Below, piece by piece: positions 52,456 through 61,977 of a stretch of DNA of 64,000 bases (position 1 is the stretch's first letter; each line of letters opens with the position of its first letter). This DNA comes from an uncultured Myxococcaceae bacterium (GTDB taxonomy: Bacteria > Myxococcota_A > Polyangia > Polyangiales > Ga0077539). A program made the translations under genes and the position numbers. The notes beneath the pieces are model-generated. The model ran no database searches and was not told where the DNA came from. It saw only the letters and a program-made list of their open reading frames with translations. The stretch spans positions 33,398-97,397 of the forward strand of contig CAMFHP010000015.1 of the NCBI GenBank assembly GCA_945952225.1, read 5' to 3'.

Positions 52456-53658
52456 TCACCGCGCCGCTTCGAAGAGCTCCCCCGTCTGCGGCGACGCGGA
52501 CCACACCGACCCGCGATGCACCACGAGGGGCGCGCTCACCATGGGCGACGCCCGGTGCACGAGCGCTTCGACGCGCGGCGCCTTCGCTTCGAAGTGCACG
52601 CCGTCGTTCGTGCGGTAGAGCCCACCGTCGCCGAGCATCCAGAGCGTGTCGCCATCGGGCGCGAGGCTCTGGGGCATCGCGGGGGTGTCGACGCGACGAA
52701 AGCTCCGCCCGCCGTCGTCGGAGCGTGAGAGCGCGAGGTCGTACGAGAACCCGGTGATCACCCACACGGCGCCGCGCCACAGGGCCATGCGCAGCACGAA
52801 GGCGCCGAGGTTCTGCGCGGCGGTCACGCGCACGTCGCCCTCCAGGTCGTCGATGCGCACGAGGCCCGGAAGGCCGTTCCACTCGACGCTCGCGAGGAGC
52901 CCGCCATCGGGGAGCGCGAGCAGGTACACGTAGCGGTGCACGCCCTCGACCTCGCCCCGCGGACGCACCAGCAGCCTGCGCCACGGCCGCCCGTCTCCGT
53001 CGTCGCCGAACAGCGCCGCCGGCGCCACCCGCGCGCGATACGGAATCTCCTCGGGCCGATACGCCCCCGTCGACGCCACGAGCCGCCCGCTCGCGAGCCG
53101 GGCCACATCGAACACGTGGTACACGGCCGGGAGCACCACGCGCTGCCGATCGGTGATCGCCCCCTCCGCATCGGAGATGAACACGTAGCCGTCGACGTCG
53201 AGGTCGAACGCGAAGGGGAGCACCTGAAACGGCGCATCGGCGTCGGGCACCACGAGCCGATCGCCCCACGCGTGCACGCGCAGAAAGCCCTGTCCCGACC
53301 AGGTGAGCAGCGTGGTGAGGGTGCGCCCATCCCAGCGCGCGAGCGCGGCGCCATCGACCCCGAGCGCATCGATCGACGCGGCCACCGCGAGGCCCCGCGG
53401 CGTCGACGCGAGGTCGGTCACCTGCACGTACGGCGCGAGCATCTGCGCCCGTCGCACCCATCGCGCGCCCTCGGGAACGCGCGCGCCCGTCACAACGCTC
53501 TCCGCACGCGCCCGCACCGCCGCGCGCCACGCGCCGTCGACCCGCAGCGGCATGCATCCGGTCTGCGCGAAGGCCACCACGCGGAGGGCCAGCACCGCGA
53601 ACGCCAGCGCCCTCACCACCCGACCCGCGCGCGTCACACCGCTCGTTGCCGCTCCCAT
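52456..53658 (-). CDS. Exported beta-propeller-like protein of unknown function
   Basis: 400 residues. A long signal or anchor segment (RVVRALAFAVLALRVVAF) ends near Gly34-Cys35. The mature protein contains repeated Asp-box-like and strand motifs: GLAVAASIDALGVDGAALARWDGRTL, RLVVPDADAPFQVLPFAF, DLALSRSDDGGRSFRRVDT and LAPDGDTLWMLGDGGLYRTNDG. SRSDDGGRSF and TNDGVHF are BNR/Asp-box hallmarks, so a sialidase-like or sortilin-like propeller is likely. The function is unknown. The frame is open to 53781, but ATG 53658 fits the signal peptide. Confidence 0.65.
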   Translation of the reverse strand: MGAATSGVTRAGRVVRALAFAVLALRVVAFAQTGCMPLRVDGAWRAAVRARAESVVTGARVPEGARWVRRAQMLAPYVQVTDLASTPRGLAVAASIDALGVDGAALARWDGRTLTTLLTWSGQGFLRVHAWGDRLVVPDADAPFQVLPFAFDLDVDGYVFISDAEGAITDRQRVVLPAVYHVFDVARLASGRLVASTGAYRPEEIPYRARVAPAALFGDDGDGRPWRRLLVRPRGEVEGVHRYVYLLALPDGGLLASVEWNGLPGLVRIDDLEGDVRVTAAQNLGAFVLRMALWRGAVWVITGFSYDLALSRSDDGGRSFRRVDTPAMPQSLAPDGDTLWMLGDGGLYRTNDGVHFEAKAPRVEALVHRASPMVSAPLVVHRGSVWSASPQTGELFEAAR

Positions 53659-53774
53659 GGGCCTGCGTGCGTACCGCAGCTTCCTCTGCGTCGCGGAACG
53701 GGAAACGACACCGCGCCGCACAATTCGACGATCCCCCCGGATCGTCGGCGCCCCCGTCCAACGTCGTGACCTCC

Positions 53775-54527
53775 ATGACAACGCTTCGAGGCAGCAGGGC
53801 GGTGGTGATCGGTGGCAGCGCGGGCATCGGCCGGGCGACGGTGCGCGCGTTGCTCGCAGAGGGCGCGGCGGTGACGGCCGTGGCGCGCGGAACGGCGCGG
53901 TTGCACGCGCTCCAGGCAGAGGGCGGCGATGCGCTCACGACGCGCGCGGGTGACGCCACGGACGCAGCGTTTCTGGAGGCGCTTCTGCACGAGCGCCGAC
54001 CGGACCTCGTCGTGCTCGCGGCCGGTGTGACGCCGCCCATGGGGCCCTTCGAGGCGTTCGACTGGGAGGCCTTCTCCGCGACCTGGAACACCGACGTGAA
54101 GGCCGCGTTTCTGCTCGTGCAGCACGCGCTGCGACGGCCCCTCGCGCCGGGCTCGACGATCGTGCTCGTGTCGAGCGGCGCCGCGATGAACGGCTCCCCG
54201 CTCTCGGGCGGCTACGCGGGCGCCAAGCGCACGCAGTGGATGCTCGCGGACTACGCGCAGCGACGCTCCGACGCGCGCGAGCTCGGGCTGCGCTTCGTCG
54301 CCGTGTTGCCAGGGCAACTCGTGACGGGTACGACCATCGGCGCGAACGCGGCAGCGGCCTACGGCGCCATGCTCGGAATCACCCCGGAGGCCCACATGAA
54401 GCGCTTCGGCGCGCCCCTCGATGTCGACCAGGTGGCAGCCGCGATCATGATGGCGTTGCGCGGTGAAGTTCCCGCGACGCGTCACGCGCTCGTGGTGCGA
54501 GGCTCGGGCGTCGAGGTGCTCCCGTGA
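53775..54527 (+). CDS. Short-chain dehydrogenase/reductase
   Basis: 250 residues. The cofactor site GGSAGIG is at 13-19, LAAGV near 81, the catalytic Ser in LVSSGAAMNG (about 133) and Tyr147-x3-Lys151 (YAGAK). It should be an NAD(P)H-dependent alcohol/ketone oxidoreductase in the cytoplasm; the substrate is unknown. Its stop TGA overlaps the GTG start of the sigma-factor fusion (GTGA), so both are co-translated. Pairing of an oxidoreductase with an ECF sigma carrying a SnoaL-type tail is seen in ECF41-like loci. ATG 53775. Confidence 0.88.
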   Translation: MTTLRGSRAVVIGGSAGIGRATVRALLAEGAAVTAVARGTARLHALQAEGGDALTTRAGDATDAAFLEALLHERRPDLVVLAAGVTPPMGPFEAFDWEAFSATWNTDVKAAFLLVQHALRRPLAPGSTIVLVSSGAAMNGSPLSGGYAGAKRTQWMLADYAQRRSDARELGLRFVAVLPGQLVTGTTIGANAAAAYGAMLGITPEAHMKRFGAPLDVDQVAAAIMMALRGEVPATRHALVVRGSGVEVLP

Positions 54528-55864
54528 CCGACGCGCTCACCGCGATGGCCGAAGCGCGAAGGGCGTTTCTCGCGATGGTCTCCGAGGTGCGGCCCGAGCT
54601 TCACCGCTACTGCACCCGCATGACGGGCTCGGTCTTCGACGCCGAAGACGTCGTGCAGGACACCCTCGCCCGCGCGTACTTCGCGCTGTGCGAGATGGAG
54701 TCCGCGCCGCCGCTGCGTCCGTGGCTGTTTCGCATCGCGCACAACGCCGCGATGGATTTTCTCCGACGCGCCGAGCGCCGCTACGTCGACGCGACGCCCG
54801 ACCTCGACGAGCTCGCCGCCGCGGTCGACGAGCCCACGGGCGATGGGGATCGCATCGAGGCCGCGCTGCACGTGTTCGCGACGCTCCCGCCGTCGCAGCG
54901 CAGCGCGCTCGCGTTGAAAGACGTGCTGGGACTCTCGCTCGACGAGACCGCCGCCGCGATGGGCACGACCGTGGCCGCGGTGAAGGGCGCGCTCGTACGC
55001 GCACGCGCCAACGTCGCCAGGGCGCGCGCGTCGGGCCCCTCGTCGGAGCAGCGCGCAGAGCTCGCACGCCTGCGCCACTACGCGCACCTCTTCAACGCCC
55101 GCGACTGGGACGCCCTCCGCGCCCTCTTCACCGACGAGACGCACCTCGACCTCGTGTCGCACCACCAGCGGCACGGACGCTCGGCGGCGGAGTACTTCAC
55201 CCGCTACGCAGCCGCGGCCCCGGTCGAAGACCTGCGCGTCGAGCCCGGATGGGTCGAGGGCCTTCCCGTGCTGGCCATGTTCCGCCCCGCGGCGAGCCTC
55301 CGTCCTGCGTATTTCATTCGAATCACCTGGCAGGGCGAGCGTGTCGTCCGCGTGCGTGACTTTCGACAGGTGCCGTACATCGCGGCCGAGACGACCTTCA
55401 CCGCCGCCGCGTCGGAACAGGAGATCATGCGCGACGAGCACTTCACGTTGCGCTTTCTCGTCGACGAGACGCCCGAGCGCGCCGTCGCGGCCATCCTCGA
55501 CGTGCGCGGCTGGTGGTCGCGCGCGCTCGAAGGAAACTCCGCGAAACCCGGCGACGAGTTCACCTATCGCCACGGCGACCTTCACCGCAGCACGCAGCGG
55601 GTCACCGAGGTCGTGCCCGGCGCGAGGGTCGTGTGGCGCGTGCTCGACGCGCACCTCTCCTTCGCGAAGAACCCCGCCGAGTGGACGGGCACCGACATCG
55701 TGTTCGAGGTCACCCCGCGCGACGGCAGGACCGAAGTCCGCTTCACGCACGTGGGCCTCGTGCCCGCGGTCGAGTGCTTCGCGATGTGCGCGAAGGGCTG
55801 GCGCTACTACGTGGGCGAGAGCCTCCAGCGGCTCCTCACGACGGGCACCGGCTGCCCCGACTGA
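54524..55864 (+). CDS. ECF sigma factor fused to SnoaL-like and SRPBCC domains
   Basis: 446 residues from GTG 54524. Sigma region 2 spans about 20-85 (DAEDVVQDTLARAYFAL, PWLFRIAHNAAMDFLRR) and region 4 about 112-165 (LPPSQRSALALKDVLGLS, ETAAAMGTTVAAVKGALVRAR). Residues about 180-290 form an NTF2/SnoaL-like domain (HLFNARDWDALRALFTDE) of the kind that controls ECF41-type sigmas. A further domain (about 300-440; RDEHFTLRFLVDETPERA, VRGWWSRALEG, GTDIVFEVTPRDG) is SRPBCC/AHSA1-like, a hydrophobic-ligand fold. I see no DGGGK motif. The architecture suggests a ligand-sensing one-component sigma, coupled to the SDR gene. Confidence 0.8.
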   Translation: MTDALTAMAEARRAFLAMVSEVRPELHRYCTRMTGSVFDAEDVVQDTLARAYFALCEMESAPPLRPWLFRIAHNAAMDFLRRAERRYVDATPDLDELAAAVDEPTGDGDRIEAALHVFATLPPSQRSALALKDVLGLSLDETAAAMGTTVAAVKGALVRARANVARARASGPSSEQRAELARLRHYAHLFNARDWDALRALFTDETHLDLVSHHQRHGRSAAEYFTRYAAAAPVEDLRVEPGWVEGLPVLAMFRPAASLRPAYFIRITWQGERVVRVRDFRQVPYIAAETTFTAAASEQEIMRDEHFTLRFLVDETPERAVAAILDVRGWWSRALEGNSAKPGDEFTYRHGDLHRSTQRVTEVVPGARVVWRVLDAHLSFAKNPAEWTGTDIVFEVTPRDGRTEVRFTHVGLVPAVECFAMCAKGWRYYVGESLQRLLTTGTGCPD

Positions 55865-56064
55865 CGCGCGGCACTCCACACGCCACACATCCCTGCATTC
55901 ACGACTGCCCCCTTCGGAGTCGATCGATTCCCTCGCGACGCATCGACGCACGCCACGGCGCGTCGCCCCACCGCGCGTGACACCACCGATCGAAATCGCG
56001 GCCCACGTGCGACGCGTGCTTGAACGCGGTGAACGTCACGCGTGCACGGCTCAACGCACGGCGC

Positions 56065-57831
56065 ATGCGCACTCGATGCTTCGCTCTCCTCCTCGCCGTC
56101 ACGGCGACCGGCGCGTGCCTCCCGACGCCCGACGGGCCCGATGGGTCCACGACCGACGCGGAGCTCGCGCACGACGCGCCCATGACAGACGCCCACGACA
56201 CACGACCAGCGCCGCCCTCCGTTGGACTGCGGCTACCCGACATCGTGCGGGTGCCCATCGAGCGACTCGACGCGTCGACCGCGGACGCACCGATCGCAGA
56301 TGCGCCACGCGCGGACACCTTGCTCACGGACACATCGTTCACGGACACATCGCGCACGGATGCGTCGCACGCGGAGGCCTCCGCCACCGATGCGCCGACC
56401 GCCGACGCCGCGACGGTGGATGCGAGCGCAGACCTCGTGACGATCCTCGATGCACCGCCGGACCTCACGCGGACCGATGTCGCGAGCGATCTCCCGTCGA
56501 CGACAGACGCGCGCGATGCGACGACCGTGTGTGTGCCCGGTTCGACGCGCTGTGTGGCCAACGCCCTCCGCACGTGCAGCGCCGACGGACGCACGGAGAC
56601 CGACGTTCCATGCCCTGCGCGGTCGACGTGTTCCGTCGACCATTGCGAACCCTGGACGTGCACGCCGGGTGAGGCCACCTGCGATGGCCCGGCCTATCGC
56701 TCGGTGTGCCAGGCCGACGGGCTCGGCACCGCGAGGGAGCTGTGTCCGACGGTGCCAAACATTCTCGCGCTGAGCTGCGCGCGCGGCGTCTGCGGGTTCA
56801 CCTGCGAGCCCGGGTGGACCGACTGCGATGGCGTGGCTTCCAACGGCTGCGAGACCTTCACCTGGAGCGACGCACACAACTGCGGCCGCTGCGGAAACGC
56901 ATGTCCCGCCGCCCCCGGAGCGCCCGCGCTCTGCATCGCCACCGGGTGCGTGCAGCGCTGCGCCGAAGGCCGTCTCGACTGCAACCACGACTGGTCCGAC
57001 GGATGTGAGGTCGACCCGAGCCGCGACCCGCTCCACTGCAACGGATGCGACGGACGATGCAGCGTGACTCACGGCGTGCCCGCGTGCGTCGACGGATACT
57101 GCCGCGTCGGCGCGTGTGGAACGGGCTACGCCGACTGCGACGGCTACCTGTCGAACGGCTGCGAGGTCGACCTCACCACCTCGGCATCGAACTGCGGTCG
57201 ATGCGGCAACGTGTGCCCATCGGGTCAGACCTGCGTCGCCGGAACCTGCGCGACGCGCCCACCGCCCATCACCTGCGGACCGCGACAGGCACCGCGCGAC
57301 GGACGTTGTGTGCCTCTCCCCGCGACGTGCTGCGTGGCGAGCGCGGAGTGCAACGACGGCGATCCGTTCACCGACGACACGTGCGGACTCCGATCGGGCG
57401 CGTGTGAGCATCGCCGCGCGCGCTGCGACACGAGCCACCCCTGCGACGACGGCGACGCCACGACCGACAACGTCTGCACCGCGGGTGTGTGCTCGTATCC
57501 CGCCATCACGCCGCAGTGCACCACGAGTGCGGCCTGCGTCGTGTACGGCTCCGGCAGCGCGTGCACCGCGTCGGTCTGCATCGGGGGCCGTTGTCAGATG
57601 GCTGTTCCGTTTCCGACGTGTTTCAGCAACCCGCGGGTGCCCTGCGGATTCACGGTCGTTCCCGGCGAGGGAGGTCGGTGCTGGGACTGTCAGCCGGTCC
57701 CCGATTTCGCGGGGTGTTGCGATCCGAGCGCGCCGATTCCCGCGTGCGACGACGGCGACCCGACGACCTTCGACGAGTGCGGCCCGAGCCACACCTGTTC
57801 TCACACGCCGCGCCCTGCCTGCGCACTCTGA
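56065..57831 (+). CDS. Cys-rich lipoprotein with Stig1-like modules
   Basis: 588 residues. A signal peptide ends near Cys18 (TATGAC), then an Asp/Ala/Thr linker to about 165. The rest has about 60 cysteines, including SNGCETF/SNGCEVD modules with NCGRCGNxC (three copies), and later CDDGDATTDNVC/CDDGDPTTFDEC modules related to CTDC repeats. Secreted and disulfide-rich; probably a surface protein of the same general type as the giants at 33831-42502. ATG 56065 is preferred over 56020 (no signal character upstream). Confidence 0.75.
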   Translation: MRTRCFALLLAVTATGACLPTPDGPDGSTTDAELAHDAPMTDAHDTRPAPPSVGLRLPDIVRVPIERLDASTADAPIADAPRADTLLTDTSFTDTSRTDASHAEASATDAPTADAATVDASADLVTILDAPPDLTRTDVASDLPSTTDARDATTVCVPGSTRCVANALRTCSADGRTETDVPCPARSTCSVDHCEPWTCTPGEATCDGPAYRSVCQADGLGTARELCPTVPNILALSCARGVCGFTCEPGWTDCDGVASNGCETFTWSDAHNCGRCGNACPAAPGAPALCIATGCVQRCAEGRLDCNHDWSDGCEVDPSRDPLHCNGCDGRCSVTHGVPACVDGYCRVGACGTGYADCDGYLSNGCEVDLTTSASNCGRCGNVCPSGQTCVAGTCATRPPPITCGPRQAPRDGRCVPLPATCCVASAECNDGDPFTDDTCGLRSGACEHRRARCDTSHPCDDGDATTDNVCTAGVCSYPAITPQCTTSAACVVYGSGSACTASVCIGGRCQMAVPFPTCFSNPRVPCGFTVVPGEGGRCWDCQPVPDFAGCCDPSAPIPACDDGDPTTFDECGPSHTCSHTPRPACAL

Positions 57832-58142
57832 CGCGGTCGACGAACGCGTTCACCGCGTCGTGTGGTTCGGCGTCGCCTGTTCGATGCCGTCGGTGTTGCC
57901 GATGATGAGTGCGCGCGAGCCTGTCTCTGCAAGGCGCCCCGCACGACGGCGCGACGGCGTGGGCCGTCGGATCGCTTCGCGGTGCAGGTCGCGCGGGCCC
58001 TCGTGTGTGCGGCTCACGGCGGACGGTGTTGCTCGATCCCCCGCCCCTCCCACAACGAATCCTCCGCGCCCCCCGCACGCCCCGAAACCCGCCCGCGATT
58101 GCGCCCTTCGCATCGGCTGCGTTACTCCCCTTCGTCGCCGCG
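57832..58142. other. 311-base intergenic region
   Basis: No reading frame here looks real; a long minus frame (57850-58446) ends in it but is Arg-rich and antisense to the helicase. The segment GAACGCGTTC at about 57842 is a small palindrome. I see no promoter or terminator I can support. Confidence 0.5.
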
Positions 58143-60860
58143 ATGAACCCGCCCGAAGGACCGCTCGTGCTCCCCGATGGAACCCTCGCGATCGGCCCCT
58201 ACGACGGCGCGAGCGCGCTCCTCGACACGCCCACATCCCATGCGCTCGTTCGCGCGTTCGGGCGCGGTCCGTACGCGGGGCTCCTCCATCTCGGCGTGCG
58301 CGAGCCCGCCACCGCGTTCGAGCCCTCATGGAAGTGGCTCCGCGATTTCGCTCGCACCTTCGTCGCGAGGCTCTGCGCGCACCCCGACCTCGAAACCCTT
58401 CGCGGAGCGGTCTCGCTCGACGCGCCGCCCGACGACGAGCTCGCACGCGTCGTCGAAACGACGCCCGCCATGCCCGGTGCGGAGTACGTCTCGACCGCGG
58501 TGCTCCGCGCGTGGTGGGCGGCGCTTCACACGGCCTTCGCCGAGGCCATCGGCGACACGAAGGCGAGCGTCGAGGCGTGGCTCCAGTCGCAGAGTCCGCT
58601 GTGGCATCGCGTCGGACGTGTGTGCTTTCACCTCGCGGAGCGAAAGGGGGACGCGAGCGCTCCGTTCGCCTTTCTCGCGACCTTCACCACGGGCGTGTCA
58701 TCGGCCGGTCGCGTGCAACACACGCCGCTCGGAAGGGCCCTTCAAGAAGCCTCGGCGACGAGGGACTCCGCGCGCCTCGACGCCCTGCTCGAACCCGTGC
58801 GGAGGGCCGCGGAGTCGAGCGAGGTCACCCGCGCGCTCGTCGACTCGGGAGAGGTGTTCCGTCCGCTCGCGTGGAGCGCCGCGAAGGCGTACGCGTTCCT
58901 CCGCGACGTCGCCGCGATGGAGTCCGCGGGTGTCTCGGTGCGCGTGCCCGACTGGTGGAAGCCGCACGCGCCCGTGCGTCCGCAGGTGCAGGTCACCGTC
59001 GGCGGAACGAAGCGGTCGTATGTCACCGCCGAGGACCTCCTCGATTTCTCCGTGGAGGTCGCGCTCGATGGCGAGGCGCTCACCGACGACGAGCTCGCCG
59101 CGCTCCACCGCGCCGGGGCGGGACTCGTGCAGCTCCGTGGACGCTGGGTCGAGGTCGACGCCGCTCGCCTCGACGCGCTGCTCGCGCAGTGGCGCAAGGC
59201 GCAGCGCGCCGCGCGGGATGGGGTCCCGCTCCACGAGGCGCTTCGCATGGTCGCGGGCGCGATGTCGTCGACGCGTGAGGAGTCGCTCCCATCGCTCGAC
59301 GCTTCGAACTGGGTGCGCATCACGCCCGGCGCGTGGCTGAAGGATCTCCTCCACGCCTTGCGCGATCCCGCGTCGCTGGGTGACGTCGATCCGGGGAGCG
59401 ACCTCCACGCGACGCTCCGGCCCTACCAGCGCGTCGGATTGCGATGGCTCTGGTACCTCTGGCGCATCGGCCTCGGGGGATGCCTCGCCGACGACATGGG
59501 ACTCGGCAAGACGCTCCAGGTCATCGCGCTGATGGTGCTCGACAAGCGGCACCGCACGAGCGCCGCGCCTCCGCACCTCCTCGTGGTTCCTGCCTCGCTC
59601 ATGGCGAACTGGCGCTCCGAGCTCGCCCGCTTCGCGCCGTCGTTGCGGGTGAAGGTCGCGCATCCGTCGGCGGGTCGTGACGCGCCGCCCGACGCGCTCG
59701 AAGCGTCTCGCGCGTGGTGCTCCGACGCCGACGTGGTGATCACCACCTACGGGGCCGTCGCGCGCGCGGCGTGGCTGCGCGAACTCCCCTGGAGCCTCGC
59801 CGTGATCGACGAGGCACAGGCCATCAAGAACGCCGACACGCAGCAGTCGCGCGCGGTGAAATCGCTCCGCGCGAAGGGCCGCATCGCGCTCACCGGAACG
59901 CCCGTCGAGAACCGACTCGGCGACCTCTGGTCGCTCTTCGACTTCCTTCAACCGGGACTGCTCGGGAGCGCGAAGTCGTTCACCCGATACTCGAAATCAC
60001 TCTCCGAAGGAGCGAGCTACGCGCCGCTGCGCGCGCTCGTGGGTCCGTACATTCTTCGGCGACTCAAGAGTGACAGATCCGTCGTCGCGGATCTTCCCGA
60101 CAAGACCGAGGTGACCGCGTGGTGTCGGCTCACGAAGGCGCAGGCGAAGGCGTACGCCGAGGTGGCCGCGTCGCTGCGACGGAGGCTCGACGAGGGCGGC
60201 GATCCGATGGCGCGTCGCGGCGCCGTGCTGGCGGCGCTCATGCGCTTCAAGCAGGTGTGCAATCACCCTTCGCAGGCCTCGGGAGACAACCGGTACGAGC
60301 CCGCGGAGAGCGGCAAGTTCGAGCGGCTTCGGGAGATCGCCGAGGAGGTCTCCGCGCGCGGCGAGAAGATGCTGGTCTTCACGCAGTTTCAGGAGATCAC
60401 CACGACGCTCGCAGCGTTTCTCTCCGACGTGTTCCACGGGCACGGCGTGGTGCTCGACGGAACGACGCCCGTGAAGGAGCGCGCGAAGCGGGTCGACGCC
60501 TTTCAGCGTGACAGTCGCGTGCGGTTCTTCGTGCTGTCGCTCAAGGCCGGAGGCACCGGGCTCAACCTCACGGCGGCGCAACACGTCGTTCACTTCGATC
60601 GGTGGTGGAACCCCGCCGTCGAGAATCAGGCGACCGATCGCGCGTACCGCATCGGACAGCGCAAGAACGTCATGGTGCACCGCTTCGTGTGCCGGGGGAC
60701 CCTCGAAGAGCGCGTCGACGCGATGCTCGCCGACAAGCGCGCGCTGTCGGGCGCGATCCTCGATGCGGGCGCTGGAGAGCTGAAGCTCAGCGAGCTCTCC
60801 GACGAGGCGCTGCTGAAGGTGGTGTCGCTCGACCTCGCGAGCGCCCTTGACGAGGGGTGA
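58143..60860 (+). CDS. SNF2-family (Swi2/Snf2) ATPase with bacterial DUF3670-type N-terminus
   Basis: 905 residues. The helicase core has Walker A DDMGLGKT (450-457), the DEAQ box (556-559), TGTPVENRLGDLWSLFDF and, in the C-lobe, VFTQFQEITTTLAAFL, LSLKAGGTGLNLT, HFDRWWNPAVENQATDRAYR and IGQRKNVMVHRF. The first 400 residues match the SNF2-helicase-associated domain (PF12419, DUF3670) found in bacterial copies. It should be a DNA-translocating ATPase acting on nucleoprotein. ATG 58143 is chosen. It overlaps or abuts a SWIM-domain gene, the usual partner. Downstream is a CRISPR array. Confidence 0.9.
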   Translation: MNPPEGPLVLPDGTLAIGPYDGASALLDTPTSHALVRAFGRGPYAGLLHLGVREPATAFEPSWKWLRDFARTFVARLCAHPDLETLRGAVSLDAPPDDELARVVETTPAMPGAEYVSTAVLRAWWAALHTAFAEAIGDTKASVEAWLQSQSPLWHRVGRVCFHLAERKGDASAPFAFLATFTTGVSSAGRVQHTPLGRALQEASATRDSARLDALLEPVRRAAESSEVTRALVDSGEVFRPLAWSAAKAYAFLRDVAAMESAGVSVRVPDWWKPHAPVRPQVQVTVGGTKRSYVTAEDLLDFSVEVALDGEALTDDELAALHRAGAGLVQLRGRWVEVDAARLDALLAQWRKAQRAARDGVPLHEALRMVAGAMSSTREESLPSLDASNWVRITPGAWLKDLLHALRDPASLGDVDPGSDLHATLRPYQRVGLRWLWYLWRIGLGGCLADDMGLGKTLQVIALMVLDKRHRTSAAPPHLLVVPASLMANWRSELARFAPSLRVKVAHPSAGRDAPPDALEASRAWCSDADVVITTYGAVARAAWLRELPWSLAVIDEAQAIKNADTQQSRAVKSLRAKGRIALTGTPVENRLGDLWSLFDFLQPGLLGSAKSFTRYSKSLSEGASYAPLRALVGPYILRRLKSDRSVVADLPDKTEVTAWCRLTKAQAKAYAEVAASLRRRLDEGGDPMARRGAVLAALMRFKQVCNHPSQASGDNRYEPAESGKFERLREIAEEVSARGEKMLVFTQFQEITTTLAAFLSDVFHGHGVVLDGTTPVKERAKRVDAFQRDSRVRFFVLSLKAGGTGLNLTAAQHVVHFDRWWNPAVENQATDRAYRIGQRKNVMVHRFVCRGTLEERVDAMLADKRALSGAILDAGAGELKLSELSDEALLKVVSLDLASALDEG

Positions 60861-60886
60861 TCGCCGCGCGCACTTCGACGCTCACG

Positions 60887-61867
60887 ATGTGGGGCCGGAA
60901 GAAGAAGGGTTACGACGGGTACGGCTATGGAGGGTTCGCGCCGTACGTTCCCGTGGCGGAGCGGCGGGCGAAGGCCGCGAAGGCGATGGCGGCGCGCGCG
61001 AAGAAGGGCCTCGCCGTCGAGCCCGTCGCGGTGACGGGGCGCGGGAGGTCGATCGCCACGACCTTCTGGGGCAAGGCGTGGTGCGCCGCGATCGAGTCGC
61101 AGGCGACGCTCGCGAACCGCCTCGACCGCGGAAAGACCTACGTTCGCAACGGCTCCGTGGCGCACCTCGCGATCACGGCCGGAGAGATCACCGCGGTGGT
61201 GAGCGGGTCCGAGCTCTACGACGTGCGCATCACCGTGACGCCCCTCGACGGCGCGCGATGGAAGCGCCTCCGTGACGCCTGCGCGGGTGAGGTTCGCTCG
61301 TCGCTCGACCTGCTCGCGGGCAGGCTGGGCGACGCGGCGATGCAGGTGCTCACGCGCGCGGGCGACGGGATGCTTCCGCTCGCGGGAGAGCTGTCGATGC
61401 GGTGCTCGTGCCCCGACGGCGCGTGGATGTGCAAGCACCTCGCGGCGGTGCTGTACGGCGTGGGCGCGAGGCTCGACGCGCGTCCCGAGCTGCTCTTCAC
61501 GCTGCGCAAGGTGCCGATGGAGGAGCTCATCTCCGACGCGGGTCACGTGCTCGCGAAGGGGAGCCTCACGGGCGGCGCGCTCGACGTCGCCGAGCTGGGC
61601 GACCTCTTCGGCATCGAGCTGAGCGAGGAGGTGCCGACGGTGGCGCCAGAGCGCGAGGCGACGAAGCGCGAGGCGACGAAGCGCGAGGCGACGAAGCGCG
61701 AGGCGACGAAGCGTGAGGCGGCGGGCGCGATCGCGAACGCGAAGTCGGGCGACGAGTTGATGACGGCGGATCTGCGAGCGCGCGGGTACACGTCGGCGCA
61801 GATCAAGCAGCTCGTCGCCGATGGCGCCATCGAGAAGACGGGCTACGGGTGGTACCGCGTGGTGTGA
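60887..61867 (+). CDS. SWIM zinc-finger protein, partner of the SNF2 ATPase
   Basis: 326 residues. The N-terminus (WGRKKKGYDGYGYGGFAPYVPVAERRAKA) is the characteristic head of SNF2-associated SWIM proteins. The zinc finger is Cys173-x-Cys175-x6-Cys182-x-His184 (CSCPDGAWMCKH). A repeated REATK stretch encoded by 15-bp tandem repeats (61651-61710) links it to the C-terminal domain (LRARGYTSAQIKQLVADG). GTG 60857, overlapping the helicase stop as GTGA, is an alternative start with ten more residues; ATG 60887 fits the family better. Confidence 0.85.
   Translation: MWGRKKKGYDGYGYGGFAPYVPVAERRAKAAKAMAARAKKGLAVEPVAVTGRGRSIATTFWGKAWCAAIESQATLANRLDRGKTYVRNGSVAHLAITAGEITAVVSGSELYDVRITVTPLDGARWKRLRDACAGEVRSSLDLLAGRLGDAAMQVLTRAGDGMLPLAGELSMRCSCPDGAWMCKHLAAVLYGVGARLDARPELLFTLRKVPMEELISDAGHVLAKGSLTGGALDVAELGDLFGIELSEEVPTVAPEREATKREATKREATKREATKREAAGAIANAKSGDELMTADLRARGYTSAQIKQLVADGAIEKTGYGWYRVV
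61651..61710. repeat. 15-bp tandem repeats in the SWIM gene
   Basis: Four copies of GCGCGAGGCGACGAA (61651, 61666, 61681, 61696) and one diverged copy at 61711, encoding REATK repeats: a charged flexible hinge between the SWIM finger and C-terminal domain. Confidence 0.85.
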
Positions 61868-61977
61868 GCGGGCGATGTGGCGTGCGCGCGGAGGCTCGGG
61901 GAGACGTTCCCAGGTTCCGTGGATGGGGTCACGCCGCAACGACCGCAGCATCCGCGCGCGACCCGGCACCGCGTCGT

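Noticed and set aside
57850..58446. Minus-strand frame ending IIGNTDGIEQATPNHTTR
   Set aside because: The tail looks protein-like, but most of the frame is antisense to the SNF2 gene and Arg-rich, with no start signal.
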